A stretch of 64,000 nt of DNA from assembly GCF_024749045.1 (NCBI RefSeq), contig NZ_CP087184.1, positions 3,968,001-4,032,000 of the forward strand. Reading direction: 5' to 3'. Numbering within the stretch: position 1 is the stretch's first letter; every line of letters begins with the position of its first letter. The notes beneath the pieces are model-generated. The model was given only the letters and a program-made list of their open reading frames with translations. It was not told the origin of the DNA and did no database searches. Of the stretch, positions 29,426-38,744 are shown in pieces. Both the position numbers and the translations under genes were made by a program. Origin of the DNA: Pseudomonas sp. B21-028. GTDB lineage: Bacteria; Pseudomonadota; Gammaproteobacteria; Pseudomonadales; Pseudomonadaceae.

Positions 29426-31036
29426 ATGAACCAGGACAATCTGATCGAAGTACGCGACCTGGCAGTGGAATTCGTTGTCGGGCAACACCGCCAGAGGGTG
29501 GTCGAGGGCGTCAGTTTCGACATCAAGCGTGGCGAAACCCTGGCCCTGGTAGGGGAAAGCGGCTCGGGCAAATCGGTGACCGCCCACTCGATCCTGCGGT
29601 TGCTGCCCTACCCGCTGGCCCACCACCCCACCGGCGCCATCCAGTACGCCGGGCAGAACATACTGGGGTTGAAGGAAAAAACCATTCGTCATATCCGCGG
29701 CAACCGGATTGCGATGATCTTCCAGGAGCCGATGACATCCCTCAATCCGCTGCACTCCATCGGCAAGCAGATCAATGAAGTACTCGGTATCCACAAGGGC
29801 CTGACCGGCAAGGTCGCGACCCGGCGGACCGTTGAGTTGCTGGAGCTGGTGGGCATCCCCGAGCCGCACAAGCGCCTCAAGGCCCTGCCCCACGAACTGT
29901 CCGGCGGCCAGCGCCAGCGGGTCATGATCGCCATGGCCCTGGCCAACGAACCAGAACTGCTGATCGCCGACGAACCGACCACCGCCCTGGACGTCACCGT
30001 CCAGCTGAAAATCCTCGATCTGCTCAAGGATCTGCAGGCACGATTGGGCATGTCGCTGCTGCTGATCAGCCACGATTTGAATCTGGTCAGAAGAATTGCG
30101 CACCGCGTATGTGTCATGCAGCGCGGTTGCATCGTCGAACAGGCATCGTGCGCAGAGTTGTTCCGCGCCCCGCAGCATCCGTACACTCGGGAACTGCTGG
30201 CCGCCGAGCCCAGCGGCAACCCGGCAAGCAACGTGGTCGGCCCGCCGCTGTTGCAGGTCGAGGACCTGAAAGTCTGGTTCCCGATCAAGAAAGGCCTGTT
30301 CAAGCGCACGGTGGATTACATCAAGGCCGTGGACGGCATTCGCTTCAGCCTGCCCCAGGGCCAGACCCTGGGCATCGTCGGCGAAAGCGGCTCCGGCAAG
30401 TCCACCCTGGGGCTGGCGATCCTGAGATTGATCGGCAGCCAGGGCGGGATCCGCTTCGAAGGCAAGCAGCTGGACAGCCTGACGCAGCAGCAGGTGCGAC
30501 CGCTGCGCCGGGAGATGCAAGTGGTGTTTCAGGACCCGTTTGGTAGCCTGAGCCCGCGGATGAGTGTGGGCCAGATCGTCGGTGAAGGCCTGCGGATCCA
30601 CAAGATCGGCACCGAAGCCGAACAGGAACAAGCGATAATCGCGGCATTGAAGGAGGTAGGCCTGGACCCGGACACCCGGAACCGCTACCCCCATGAATTT
30701 TCCGGTGGGCAACGGCAGCGTATCGCCATTGCCCGGGCCCTGGTGCTCAAGCCGGCGTTGATTCTGCTGGATGAACCGACGTCGGCCCTGGACCGTACCG
30801 TGCAACGCCAGGTGGTGGAACTGTTGCGGTCGCTGCAAACCAAGTACAACCTGACGTACCTGTTTATCAGCCATGACCTGGCTGTCGTCAAAGCGCTGAG
30901 CCACCAATTGATGGTGGTCAAGCATGGCCAAGTGGTCGAACAAGGTGATGCCCGCAGCATATTCGCCGCGCCGCAACACCCCTATACACAGCAGTTGCTG
31001 GAGGCCGCCTTCCTGGCCCCAACAACTGCCGAATAA
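29426..31036 (+). CDS. nppD: peptide ABC transporter ATP-binding protein, two fused domains (NppD/YejF-like)
   Basis: 536 residues from the ATG at 29426. Two complete ABC domains lie in one chain. Each has Walker A GESGSGKS, a signature ([16 protein letters not shown] in the first, [16 protein letters not shown] in the second) and Walker B ([12 protein letters not shown] and [12 protein letters not shown]). The first domain is followed by the C-terminal oligopeptide-transporter tail [12 protein letters not shown], and the second ends [12 protein letters not shown]. It drives the NppB/NppC permease. fabI follows after only 19 bases and may be partly co-transcribed. Confidence 0.93.
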   Translation: MNQDNLIEVRDLAVEFVVGQHRQRVVEGVSFDIKRGETLALVGESGSGKSVTAHSILRLLPYPLAHHPTGAIQYAGQNILGLKEKTIRHIRGNRIAMIFQEPMTSLNPLHSIGKQINEVLGIHKGLTGKVATRRTVELLELVGIPEPHKRLKALPHELSGGQRQRVMIAMALANEPELLIADEPTTALDVTVQLKILDLLKDLQARLGMSLLLISHDLNLVRRIAHRVCVMQRGCIVEQASCAELFRAPQHPYTRELLAAEPSGNPASNVVGPPLLQVEDLKVWFPIKKGLFKRTVDYIKAVDGIRFSLPQGQTLGIVGESGSGKSTLGLAILRLIGSQGGIRFEGKQLDSLTQQQVRPLRREMQVVFQDPFGSLSPRMSVGQIVGEGLRIHKIGTEAEQEQAIIAALKEVGLDPDTRNRYPHEFSGGQRQRIAIARALVLKPALILLDEPTSALDRTVQRQVVELLRSLQTKYNLTYLFISHDLAVVKALSHQLMVVKHGQVVEQGDARSIFAAPQHPYTQQLLEAAFLAPTTAE

Positions 31037-31055
31037 CCTGAAAGAGGAGCAACAC

Positions 31056-31850
31056 ATGGGTTTTCTCGCCGGTAAGCGCGTACTGATCGTCGGTGTCGCC
31101 AGCAAGCTGTCCATCGCATCCGGCATCGCCGCCGCCATGCATCGCGAGGGCGCTGAACTTGCCTTCACTTATCAGAACGACAAACTCAAGGGTCGTGTCG
31201 AAGAGTTCGCACAAGGCTGGGGTTCGAGCCCTGAGCTGTGCTTCCCGTGCGACGTGGCCAGCGATGAAGAAATCGCCAAGGTCTTCGAAGAACTGAGCAA
31301 GAAGTGGGACGGCCTGGACTGCATCGTGCACTCCGTGGGCTTCGCCCCGGGCGACCAGCTGGACGGCGACTTCACCGAAGCCACCACCCGTGAAGGCTTC
31401 CGCATCGCCCACGACATCAGCGCCTACAGCTTCGTGGCCCTGGCCAAGGCCGGTCGCGAAATGATGAAGGGCCGCAACGGCAGCCTGCTGACCCTGTCGT
31501 ACCTGGGTGCCGAGCGCACCATGCCGAACTACAACGTCATGGGCATGGCCAAGGCTTCCCTGGAAGCCGGCGTACGCTACCTGGCCGGCTCCCTGGGCCC
31601 GGACGGCACCCGCGTCAACTGCGTCTCGGCAGGTCCGATCCGCACCCTCGCCGCTTCCGGCATCAAGAACTTCCGCAAGATGCTGGCCGCCAACGAAGCG
31701 CAAACGCCGCTGCGTCGCAATGTCACCATCGAAGAAGTCGGCAACGCCGGCGCCTTCCTGTGCTCCGACCTGGCGTCGGGCATCAGCGGTGAAATCATGT
31801 ACGTGGACGGCGGCTTCAACACCACCGCCATGGGCAACATCGAAGAGTAA
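31056..31850 (+). CDS. fabI: enoyl-[acyl-carrier-protein] reductase (NADH)
   Basis: 264 residues from the ATG at 31056, with the ribosome-binding site AAAGAGGAG. It reduces enoyl-ACP in the last step of each fatty-acid elongation round. Family features: the dinucleotide-binding start [35 protein letters not shown], the IVHSVGFAP strand, and the catalytic Y-x6-K as [15 protein letters not shown], then [11 protein letters not shown] and [12 protein letters not shown] at the end. It is the triclosan-sensitive FabI type rather than FabV. A strong terminator follows, so this ends the transcription unit that begins at nppA1 or at a local promoter. Confidence 0.97.
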   Translation: MGFLAGKRVLIVGVASKLSIASGIAAAMHREGAELAFTYQNDKLKGRVEEFAQGWGSSPELCFPCDVASDEEIAKVFEELSKKWDGLDCIVHSVGFAPGDQLDGDFTEATTREGFRIAHDISAYSFVALAKAGREMMKGRNGSLLTLSYLGAERTMPNYNVMGMAKASLEAGVRYLAGSLGPDGTRVNCVSAGPIRTLAASGIKNFRKMLAANEAQTPLRRNVTIEEVGNAGAFLCSDLASGISGEIMYVDGGFNTTAMGNIEE

Positions 31851-31865
31851 TCTTCACCCGGCATG

Positions 31866-31905
31866 AAAAACGCCGCTCGCCCTGAAAAGGACGAGCGGCG
31901 TTTTT
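31866..31905 (+). terminator. rho-independent terminator after fabI
   Basis: The stem AACGCCGCTCG…CGAGCGGCGTT is closed by a short loop and followed by a T-run. The A-run on the other side could let it work in both directions. Confidence 0.9.
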
Positions 31906-31938
31906 CATTCCCGGTTCCGCAGCTACCCCATTCCCCCT

Positions 31939-32164
31939 CGTAGGAACAAGCCTGCTCGCGATGGCAATCCGTCAGTCGTATCCATAGTGGCTGAACCACC
32001 GCTATCGCGAGCAGGCTCGCTCCCACAGGGGGATTGGCAGTGGGCAGAGATTTTTCGGCCAACCCGAACCTGTGTGGGAGCGAGCCTGCTCGCGATGGCA
32101 ATCCGTCAGTTGCATCCATAGTGGCTGAACCACCGCTATCGCGAGCAAGCCCGCTCCCACAGGG
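31939..32164. repeat. two tandem REPINs
   Basis: Two REPINs (31939–32030 and 32070–32164) lie in the fabI–araC gap. Each is an inverted pair of GAGC…GCTCGCG units around almost the same middle segment (CAATCCGTCAGT…CATAGTGGCTGAACC), so one appears to be a recent copy of the other. Confidence 0.85.
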
Positions 32165-32248
32165 TTTCAACGAGTCGGGCGACTCATGGGGGCATTTGCC
32201 GGCGAGGGCCTATACACTGCGCACAGGTTCAATAAAAGGTGCCGACCG

Positions 32249-33073
32249 ATGAAGCTCATCTCCCAGGGTTCCGCCCCTCGTTTCTGGCGCGATTCAGCCT
32301 TGCCCTTCATCGAAGCCCGGGCCATCGCGGATGGGCGCAAGGTTTGTTACTCACGGCATTCCCACGACCATTTCTCCATCGGGGCTATCACCGCCGGATG
32401 CAGCACCTACGTGCATGGGCAGTCGAACTTCAAGATCGAGAGCGGCACCGTGGTGCTGATGAACCCTGGGGACGTCCACGCCTGCAATCCGATTGACGAC
32501 CAGCCATGGTCATACGTGATGCTCTACGTCGACACCTCGTGGCTGAGGGACCTGCAACGGCGGATCGGCTTTGACGAACAGCTGGATTTCCAAGGCTTTG
32601 CCACCACCCACAGCCGCGATGCCGAGCTGTTTGCCGCACTGCAAGGGTTGTACGGGCAATTGGTGGACGAACGGCTCACCCCTTCGTATAAACAGGCCGC
32701 CGCCGAGGCGTTCTTTACCGATCTGCAGCAGCGTCTCAACCCGGCGGGGCGTCCGGACCGGGGCAGCCATCCAGGGTTGATGCGGGCGGCGCAGTTTATC
32801 CATGACCATTGCACCGAAGCCTTGAAGCTCGAAGACATCTGCGCCGCCGCGCAACTGTCGCCGTCGTACCTGAGCCGCGCCTTCAAGCGCCACTACGGGA
32901 TGACACCCCACGCCTTCCTGGTCAATCGCCGGATCCAGTTCGCCCGCCGGCAATTGCGCGAAGGCAAGCTGATCGCCGACGTCGCGCTGGACAGCGGATT
33001 TGCCGATCAGGCGCATTTCCAGCGCGCCTTCAAGCAGCACCTGGCGGCGACGCCAGGGCAATATCGAGGCTGA
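32249..33073 (+). CDS. AraC-family transcriptional regulator
   Basis: 274 residues from the ATG at 32249. The N-terminal cupin-like sensing domain is visible as SRHSHDHFSIGAITAGCSTYVHG…GTVVLMNPGDVHACNP. The C-terminal two helix-turn-helix DNA-binding domain is LKLEDICAAAQLSPSYLSRAFKRHYGMTPHAFLVNRRIQFARRQL…IADVALDSGFADQAHFQRAFK (about residues 190–270). Regulators of this subgroup often sit beside LysE-family exporters and control them, and such a gene faces this one across a REP-containing gap. The ligand, probably an amino acid or related compound, is inferred only. Confidence 0.9.
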   Translation: MKLISQGSAPRFWRDSALPFIEARAIADGRKVCYSRHSHDHFSIGAITAGCSTYVHGQSNFKIESGTVVLMNPGDVHACNPIDDQPWSYVMLYVDTSWLRDLQRRIGFDEQLDFQGFATTHSRDAELFAALQGLYGQLVDERLTPSYKQAAAEAFFTDLQQRLNPAGRPDRGSHPGLMRAAQFIHDHCTEALKLEDICAAAQLSPSYLSRAFKRHYGMTPHAFLVNRRIQFARRQLREGKLIADVALDSGFADQAHFQRAFKQHLAATPGQYRG

Positions 33074-33096
33074 CACGAGGCCATCGGGTGATCCCC

Positions 33097-33232
33097 TGTG
33101 GCGAGGGGATTTATCCCCGCTGGGGTGCGAAGCAGCCCCTCTAAAACGTTCAATTAAGCGTACCTGACTCACCGCGTTGCAGTTTGCAGGGGCTGCTGCG
33201 CACCCCAGCGGGGATAAATCCCCTCGCCACAA
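33097..33232. repeat. inverted pair of GAGGGGATTTATCCCC repeats
   Basis: Two palindromic units in opposite orientation (GTGGCGAGGGGATTTATCC… and its complement) lie about 90 bases apart between the convergent araC and lysE-type genes, where they could also act as a bidirectional stop. Confidence 0.85.
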
Positions 33233-33263
33233 AAAGCTTGCAAGTCAAAACACCCGTGACACC

Positions 33264-33851
33264 TCAAGGCAACAACAAATACACCGCACTGCCCACCAGC
33301 AACCCCGCCATCGTCCGATTGAACCAGCGCATGGTCGCCGGATTGCCCAGCCAACTGCGCAGGAAACTGCCGGCATACGCCCAGCACCCCACCGAGACGT
33401 AGCAGATCACCAGGTAGACAGCTGCAAATTGCCAGACCAGCCTCGCCTCGCCATCGGCCACGAAAGCCCCCATTCCCGCGACACAGGCTAACCAGGCCTT
33501 GGGGTTGAGCCATTGCATCAGTGCTCCGTGGAACATCGAGGGCGCACGCCCTTCGTCCGCACTTCCCAGGTGTCCATTATCCCGGGCCAGTTTCCAGGCC
33601 ATGAACAACAGGAACGCCACGCCGCCCAATTGCACCACTCGCGTAAGGCTGGGCCAGCGCTGTAGCACTTCATGCAGCCCCAGCCCCATCAACACCAGCA
33701 GCAGGACAAAGCCCAGGGTTGCACCGGCCACATGACGCAACGTCGCACGAAAGCCGTACCGGGCCCCGGAGCTGAGGGCGACGATATTGACCGGGCCCGG
33801 CGTGATGGAGGCAACAAGCGCAAACGCCGCCATGGAGAAAAACAGAGTCAT
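33264..33851 (-). CDS. LysE/RhtB family amino-acid exporter
   Basis: 195 residues with six hydrophobic segments. The family start is clear: LFFSMAAFALVASITPGPVNIVALSSGARYGFRATLRHVAGATLGFVLLLVLMGLGL, with the conserved TPGP motif and the glycine-rich second helix. It exports amino acids or derivatives across the inner membrane. It is convergent with the AraC-type gene and probably one of its targets. Length is normal for the family (about 200). Substrate is not predictable. Confidence 0.9.
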   Translation of the reverse strand: MTLFFSMAAFALVASITPGPVNIVALSSGARYGFRATLRHVAGATLGFVLLLVLMGLGLHEVLQRWPSLTRVVQLGGVAFLLFMAWKLARDNGHLGSADEGRAPSMFHGALMQWLNPKAWLACVAGMGAFVADGEARLVWQFAAVYLVICYVSVGCWAYAGSFLRSWLGNPATMRWFNRTMAGLLVGSAVYLLLP

Positions 33852-34029
33852 CGCATACCTTCTTCATGTTGGTGAGATGCGCACACAGTAAATCTGCGCA
33901 AGCCGCAGGTATTGAACAAAACTGCCCCATCGCAACCACGCGATATCGCGGTGATTTTTTACGCAAAATTTATGCAATATCCGGCCTGCGGAGCCGATAC
34001 TGTGCGGCTATCTCAATCAGGCGTGCCCT

Positions 34030-35484
34030 ATGTCCTTTGCGGTATTGCGATTCATTGGCTTCATCCTCGGTATTTTCCTGATCACGCTGGCCGCGAGCAT
34101 GGTGATTCCGCTCGTCACGCTGATGATTTATGGACGAAACGATGACCTCTCGGCATTTTTATGGTCGAGCCTGATCACCTTCACCTGTGGCATCGTACTG
34201 GTCGCTCGCGGACGACCCGCGCACACGCAGATGCGCCCTCGGGACATGTACCTGTTGACGACCGCCAGTTGGGTCGTCGTCTGCGGGTTCTGCGCGCTAC
34301 CACTGGTGTTCATCCAGCACATCAGCTACACCGACGCCTTTTTCGAGACGATGTCAGGCATCACCACCACCGGCTCGACCGTCCTGACCGGACTGGACAG
34401 CGCATCCCCCGGCCTGTTGATCTGGCGCTCGATGTTGCACTGGCTTGGCGGGATCGGCTTTATCGGCATGGCGGTGGCGGTCCTGCCGCTGCTGCGGGTC
34501 GGCGGCATGCGACTGTTCCAGACCGAGTCGTCGGACTGGTCGGAAAAAGTCACTCCGCGCTCCCATGTCGCGGCGAACTACATTCTGTGGATCTATATAG
34601 GATTGACCGCTCTGGCGGCCCTCGCCTTGTGGCTGGCAGGCATGACGCCCTTCGAAGCGATCAATCATGGGATGTCCCTGATCTCCACGGGCGGCTTTTC
34701 CACGTCGGACGCCTCCCTGGGGCACTGGCCTCAACCGGCCATCCATTGGGTATCGGTCGTGGTCATGATGGCCGGTTCGCTGCCATTTACCTTGTATGTA
34801 GCCACCTTGCGCGGCAACCGGCGAGCCTTGCTCAAGGACCAGCAAGTCAGAGGCTTTGTCGGCTTTCTGGTCGTCACCTGGCTTGTGGTAGGCACATGGC
34901 TGAGCCTGAACAGTGACTACACATGGTGGGACGCTGTCCGTATCGTGGCCGTCAACGTGACCTCCGTGGTCACCACCACGGGCGTTGCGCTGGGTGACTA
35001 CACCCTTTGGGGCAGTTTTGCCTTGTTGTTGTTCTTCTACCTGACGTTCGTCGGCGGCTGTTCCGGATCCACCGCCGGCGGCCTGAAGATCTTTCGCTTT
35101 CAGGTGGCCCGAGCCTTGCTGATGGGCAGTTTGAAACAACTGATCCATCCCCGGGCAGTGATCCAGAAAAAATACAACAACCACCCCATCGATGAAGAAA
35201 TCGCCCGCTCGCTGCTGACGTTTTCATTTTTCTTCGCCATCACCATCGGCGCTATCGCCCTGGGGCTGGCACTGATCGGGCTGGACTGGACAACCGCCTT
35301 GACCGGCGCGGCCACCGCCGTGTGCAACGTGGGGCCGGGGTTGGGCCCGATCATCGGGCCGGCGGGCAACTTCTCGACATTGCCGGACGCCGCAAAATGG
35401 CTGTTGACCGTTGGCATGTTGCTGGGTCGCCTGGAGATCCTGACCGTCCTGGTATTGTTCACGCCCGTGTTCTGGAAGTACTGA
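34030..35484 (+). CDS. trkH: Trk potassium uptake system membrane protein
   Basis: 484 residues, strongly hydrophobic throughout. The four pore-loop repeats of the TrkH/KtrB family are visible with their selectivity glycines: MSGITTTGSTVLTGLD, SLISTGGFSTSDASL, NVTSVVTTTGVALGDY and ATAVCNVGPGLGPI. The inner-membrane K+ pore works with the regulatory ATP/NAD-binding protein TrkA, which is not in this window; Pseudomonas trkA normally lies elsewhere. The SMLHWLGGIGFIGMAVAVLPLL segment is also typical. A bidirectional terminator closes the gene. Confidence 0.95.
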   Translation: MSFAVLRFIGFILGIFLITLAASMVIPLVTLMIYGRNDDLSAFLWSSLITFTCGIVLVARGRPAHTQMRPRDMYLLTTASWVVVCGFCALPLVFIQHISYTDAFFETMSGITTTGSTVLTGLDSASPGLLIWRSMLHWLGGIGFIGMAVAVLPLLRVGGMRLFQTESSDWSEKVTPRSHVAANYILWIYIGLTALAALALWLAGMTPFEAINHGMSLISTGGFSTSDASLGHWPQPAIHWVSVVVMMAGSLPFTLYVATLRGNRRALLKDQQVRGFVGFLVVTWLVVGTWLSLNSDYTWWDAVRIVAVNVTSVVTTTGVALGDYTLWGSFALLLFFYLTFVGGCSGSTAGGLKIFRFQVARALLMGSLKQLIHPRAVIQKKYNNHPIDEEIARSLLTFSFFFAITIGAIALGLALIGLDWTTALTGAATAVCNVGPGLGPIIGPAGNFSTLPDAAKWLLTVGMLLGRLEILTVLVLFTPVFWKY

Positions 35485-35522
35485 ACCCCTCGGTTCTTGC
35501 AAAGTACGAGGCACAAAAAAAA

Positions 35523-35560
35523 TGCCGCGACACCTCGATAGAGGCGTCGCGGCTTTTTTA
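35523..35560. terminator. bidirectional terminator between trkH and glycine-rich gene
   Basis: The stem GCCGCGACACCTC…GAGGCGTCGCGGC is flanked by an A-run on the left and a T-run on the right. It serves two convergent genes. Confidence 0.88.
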
Positions 35561-35568
35561 TCGGACGA

Positions 35569-36033
35569 TCAGCGGTCGTTCTTGATCGAAGAGCTGGTCG
35601 CCTTGGTCAGTCCCTTGGTGTTGTGGGTACCGGGCGTGGCATCGGAGATAGCCGAAGCCTTGGTCAAGCCCCGGGTGTCGCGGTCGTTGGCAATGCTCGA
35701 GGTGACCGAGGCATGGCTCGCACGGTCAGTGCGAGTGGTCCCGGTGTGCTTGCCGCTTACGCCATGATCGCGGGTGCGCGTGGCAGTGCCGATGTGGTCG
35801 CTGCTCAGGCCTTTGCCATGACCGCTGGAATCGCTGGATTTGCCGCTGCCCTTGCCGCCGCCATTACCACCGCCGCTGCCGCCTCCGTTGCCACCGCCAT
35901 GACCGCCACCATTTCCACCCCCGGCAGCGTAGCTCGCGCCAATGGGCGACAGATCCGCCGGCAGCAAGGCAGAGGCCCCGAGCATCAGGGTGCAGACTGC
36001 GGCGGCAATCAATGACTTCTTATGTTTGGACAT
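35569..36033 (-). CDS. glycine-rich exported protein of unknown function
   Basis: 154 residues from the ATG at 36033. Signal peptide MSKHKKSLIAAAVCTLMLGASALL, then a glycine-rich block of GGGN/GGGS/GGGH units (about residues 37–65), then a hydrophilic tail rich in Ser, Thr, Asp, Arg and His. The tail contains a repeated element (RGLTKASAISDATPG… and KGLTKATSSSIKND). It is probably secreted or envelope-associated and partly disordered. I know no function for it. It is convergent with trkH and divergent from ada across a 132 bp gap. Confidence 0.75.
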   Translation of the reverse strand: MSKHKKSLIAAAVCTLMLGASALLPADLSPIGASYAAGGGNGGGHGGGNGGGSGGGNGGGKGSGKSSDSSGHGKGLSSDHIGTATRTRDHGVSGKHTGTTRTDRASHASVTSSIANDRDTRGLTKASAISDATPGTHNTKGLTKATSSSIKNDR

Positions 36034-36165
36034 GTTGTCTCCGAAAGACAAAATCAACGGTTGAACCCTTGAGACTCAAAGGTTCAGTTTTTGTTCGCGG
36101 TTCTCCAACCAACGAGAAAAAATTCACTGTCGATTTTTCGGTGGAGCTGGACCGGAGGCGGTTCT

Positions 36166-37260
36166 ATGCTCAGCCCCATGAACAGACAAGACTCGCTGCT
36201 CCCACCCCACGCCGAGATGGTCCGCGCCATGCTCGAACGAGACACCGCCTACGAGGGGGTGTTCTTCACCGCGGTCAAGACCACCGGCATTTTCTGTCGC
36301 CCTGCCTGCACGGCGCGCAAACCCAAACCGGAGAACGTCGAGTTCTTCGCCCACGCCGACGAAGCCATGTCGGCCGGCTACCGCGCCTGCCTGCGCTGCA
36401 AGCCCCTGGACGCGGCCGCCATCGCACCGGACTGGATCCAGGCGCTGCTCAAGGCCGTGGACGCCGATCCCGATCTGCGCTGGACGGACGCTCTGCTGCT
36501 GGAACAAGGCATCGAACCCTTGAAACTGCGGCGCTGGTTCAAGCAGCATTTCGGCATGACCTTTCACGCCTACCTGCGCACCCGGCGGCTGGGCATTGCC
36601 CTGGGTGGCATCAAGGAGGGCAACTCCATCGATAACGCGGCGTTCGATTCGGGTTACGAATCCCTGAGCGGCTTTCGTGATGCGTTCGTGAAGTCTTTCC
36701 ACATCACGCCCGGCCGCGCAGCCCACAGTGAACCCCTGCTGTTCACGCGCCTGACCACGCCATTGGGGCCGATGCTGGCCATGGCCGAACGACGCGGGCT
36801 GGTGCTGCTGGAGTTTCTCGACCGTCCGGCCCTGACCCGGGAAATCGAGGAACTGCAACAGCGCTACGGCTACACCGTCGCGCCGGGGCACAACGCGCAC
36901 TTGCAGCAGATCGAAACCGAATTGACGGATTATTTCGCCGGCAATCTCACGGCGTTCAACGTCCCGTTGCACATGCCTGGCAGTGCCTTCGCCGTCCGGG
37001 TCTGGGCCGAACTGCAAAAGATCCCTTATGGCGAGACTCGCAGCTACGGCGCCATCGCCGCCGTACTCGGCAGCCCTGGCGCCAGCCGCGCCGTGGGGCT
37101 GGCCAATGGGCAGAATCGCCTGGCCATCGTTGTACCGTGCCATCGGGTGATCGGTGCGGACGGCTCCCTGACCGGCTATGGTGGCGGGCAACCGCGCAAG
37201 GCCTTCTTGCTGCGACTGGAAAAGGCCGCCGTGCAGGTTTCCCTGCCCCTGGCGTTCTGA
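36166..37260 (+). CDS. ada: Ada: bifunctional alkylation-response regulator and O6-methylguanine-DNA methyltransferase
   Basis: 364 residues from the ATG at 36166, with GGAGG seven bases upstream. The N-terminal zinc domain has the four cysteines C44, C48, C75 and C78 (GIFCRPAC…YRACLRCKP), of which the first takes methyl groups from phosphotriesters. An AraC-type helix-turn-helix region follows (about 95–183). The C-terminal suicide methyltransferase domain has the active-site IVVPCHRVIG (C325) and the TGYGGG loop. Methylation of the N-terminal domain makes Ada an activator of its own operon in the adaptive response. An AlkA-like glycosylase follows after 22 bases, as expected. Confidence 0.95.
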   Translation: MLSPMNRQDSLLPPHAEMVRAMLERDTAYEGVFFTAVKTTGIFCRPACTARKPKPENVEFFAHADEAMSAGYRACLRCKPLDAAAIAPDWIQALLKAVDADPDLRWTDALLLEQGIEPLKLRRWFKQHFGMTFHAYLRTRRLGIALGGIKEGNSIDNAAFDSGYESLSGFRDAFVKSFHITPGRAAHSEPLLFTRLTTPLGPMLAMAERRGLVLLEFLDRPALTREIEELQQRYGYTVAPGHNAHLQQIETELTDYFAGNLTAFNVPLHMPGSAFAVRVWAELQKIPYGETRSYGAIAAVLGSPGASRAVGLANGQNRLAIVVPCHRVIGADGSLTGYGGGQPRKAFLLRLEKAAVQVSLPLAF

Positions 37261-37282
37261 TCAGCCCGAGGACACAGACCCG

Positions 37283-37915
37283 ATGCCCGTGCCGTACCAC
37301 GATGCCAGCGTCTTTCTTGCCAATCTCGATGAAGATTGGCGACACCATGTCGAAACGACCGGCCCCTGCCTGCTGCAACCCAAGCCGGCCCGCGATCCCT
37401 ACGAAGTCCTGGTGCGGGCCATTGCCTACCAGCAACTGCACGCCAAGGCCGGCGATGCGATCTTCGGTCGACTGCTGGCGTTGTTCCCGACGCAGCCGTT
37501 CCCCAGGCCTGAGCAGATTCTGGCGACCGACTTCGAGAAGTTGCGGGGTTGCGGATTCTCCGCCAGCAAGATCGCGACCATCCAGGGCATCGCCCAAGCG
37601 GCTCTGGGTGGCGTAGTACCGGACTATCCGACCGCGTTGGCCATGGACGACGAAGCCTTGATCGAGCGCCTGGTCACCCTGCGCGGCGTCGGTCGCTGGA
37701 CCGTGGAGATGTTGCTGATCTACAGCCTGGAGCGACCGGATATCCTGCCGGTGGACGACTTCGGTGTGCGCGAAGGCTATCGGCGCCTGAAGGGCCTCGA
37801 ACGACAACCCGGTCGCAAGCAGATGATCGACATCGGCCTGGCCTGGAGTCCCTATCGGACGGTGGCGGCGTGGTACCTGTGGCGGGTGCCGGTGCCTGGC
37901 CGCGGGACCGCGTGA
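37283..37915 (+). CDS. DNA-3-methyladenine glycosylase, AlkA/Mag type
   Basis: 210 residues from the ATG at 37283. It excises alkylated purines as the first step of base-excision repair. The HhH-GPD fold is visible: ARDPYEVLVRAIAYQQLHAKAGDAI, helix-hairpin-helix LRGVGRWTVEMLL (133–145), and ILPVDDFGVREGY with the catalytic aspartate (D159 by analogy with AlkA). It lacks the N-terminal extra domain of E. coli AlkA, so it belongs to the short form found in many bacteria and yeast Mag1. It follows ada by 22 bases and is most likely in the same operon. Confidence 0.92.
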   Translation: MPVPYHDASVFLANLDEDWRHHVETTGPCLLQPKPARDPYEVLVRAIAYQQLHAKAGDAIFGRLLALFPTQPFPRPEQILATDFEKLRGCGFSASKIATIQGIAQAALGGVVPDYPTALAMDDEALIERLVTLRGVGRWTVEMLLIYSLERPDILPVDDFGVREGYRRLKGLERQPGRKQMIDIGLAWSPYRTVAAWYLWRVPVPGRGTA

Positions 37916-37916
37916 T

Positions 37917-38181
37917 CGTTCTTCGCGAGCAAGCCCGCTCCCACAGTGGCCTGCGTACACCAATCAAAATGTGGGAGCGTTCTTCGCGAGCAGGCTCGCT
38001 CCCACAGTGGCCTGCGTACACCAATCAAAATGTGGGAGCGTTCTTCGCGAGCAAGCCCGCTCCCACAGTGACCTGCGTACACCGATCAAAATGTGGGAGC
38101 GTTCATCGCGAGCAGGCTCGCTCCCACAGTGGCCTGCGTACACCGATCAAAATGTGGGAGCGGGCTTGCTCGCGAAGGCGT
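37917..38181. repeat. tandem array of REP units, 61-bp period
   Basis: Four consecutive 61-base repeats begin with CTTCGCGAGC at 37921, 37982, 38043 and (variant) 38104, closed by a final inverted unit near 38156–38178. Each repeat holds a palindromic REP half, CGAGCAAGC/GGCTCGCTCCCACAG, and a nearly constant linker (CCTGCGTACACC-A/G-ATCAAAAT). The array starts directly after the glycosylase stop codon and fills most of the 335 bp gap. Confidence 0.9.
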
Positions 38182-38250
38182 CGGACCAGTCACCCTGAAC
38201 ACCAACCGTCTACGCTGTCCTGGGTCATTTCATCTCCATCGGAGGTTCCC

Positions 38251-38739
38251 ATGCAGCTCGAAGGTTCCTGCCATTGCGGCGAGGTGTCATTCAGCCTGAC
38301 CTGTGCCCACCCCTACCCTTATCAACGCTGCTACTGCTCGATCTGTCGCAAGACCCAGGGCGGCGGCGGCTTCGCGATCAACCTGGGCGGCGATGCCCGC
38401 AGCCTCAAGGTGCGCGGTCGCCGGCACATCTCGATCTACCATGCGCGGCTCAAGAACGAAGGCGATAAACGCGCCCACCGCAGCAGTGCCGAACGGCATT
38501 TCTGCTCCCTTTGCGGCTCGGGTTTGTGGCTGTTCAGCCCCGAATGGCCGGAGCTGATTCACCCTTTCGCCTCGGCCATCGACACGCCGCTGCCGGTTCC
38601 GCCGGAACACACCCACCTGATGCTCGGCTCCAAGGCACCCTGGGTGGAAGTCGAAGCACATCCGGACGACCAGCGGTTCGAGGTTTATCCCGAGGAGTCC
38701 ATTGCCCAGTGGCATGAGCGCCTGGGGTTAACGGCTTAA
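38251..38739 (+). CDS. GFA family (CENP-V/glutathione-dependent formaldehyde-activating-like) protein
   Basis: 162 residues from the ATG at 38251, with GGAGG seven bases upstream. The frame is open far upstream through REP sequence, which is not coding. It is a zinc-binding GFA fold: C7 and C9 in GSCHCGEV, C27, C29 and C32 in RCYCSICRKTQGGG, and C85 and C88 in RHFCSLCGSGLW. Founding members condense formaldehyde with glutathione, but most homologues have no proven activity, so function is left open. Confidence 0.9.
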   Translation: MQLEGSCHCGEVSFSLTCAHPYPYQRCYCSICRKTQGGGGFAINLGGDARSLKVRGRRHISIYHARLKNEGDKRAHRSSAERHFCSLCGSGLWLFSPEWPELIHPFASAIDTPLPVPPEHTHLMLGSKAPWVEVEAHPDDQRFEVYPEESIAQWHERLGLTA

Positions 38740-38744
38740 CGCCC

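Noticed and set aside
37917..38181. CRISPR array
   Set aside because: The period is 61 bases, but the linkers are nearly identical instead of unique spacers. The repeat is the same REP palindrome found elsewhere in the window, and no cas genes are present.
37549..38250. Extension of the GFA protein frame upstream to 37549
   Set aside because: It runs through the glycosylase gene and the REP array. The family start with a good ribosome-binding site is at 38251.
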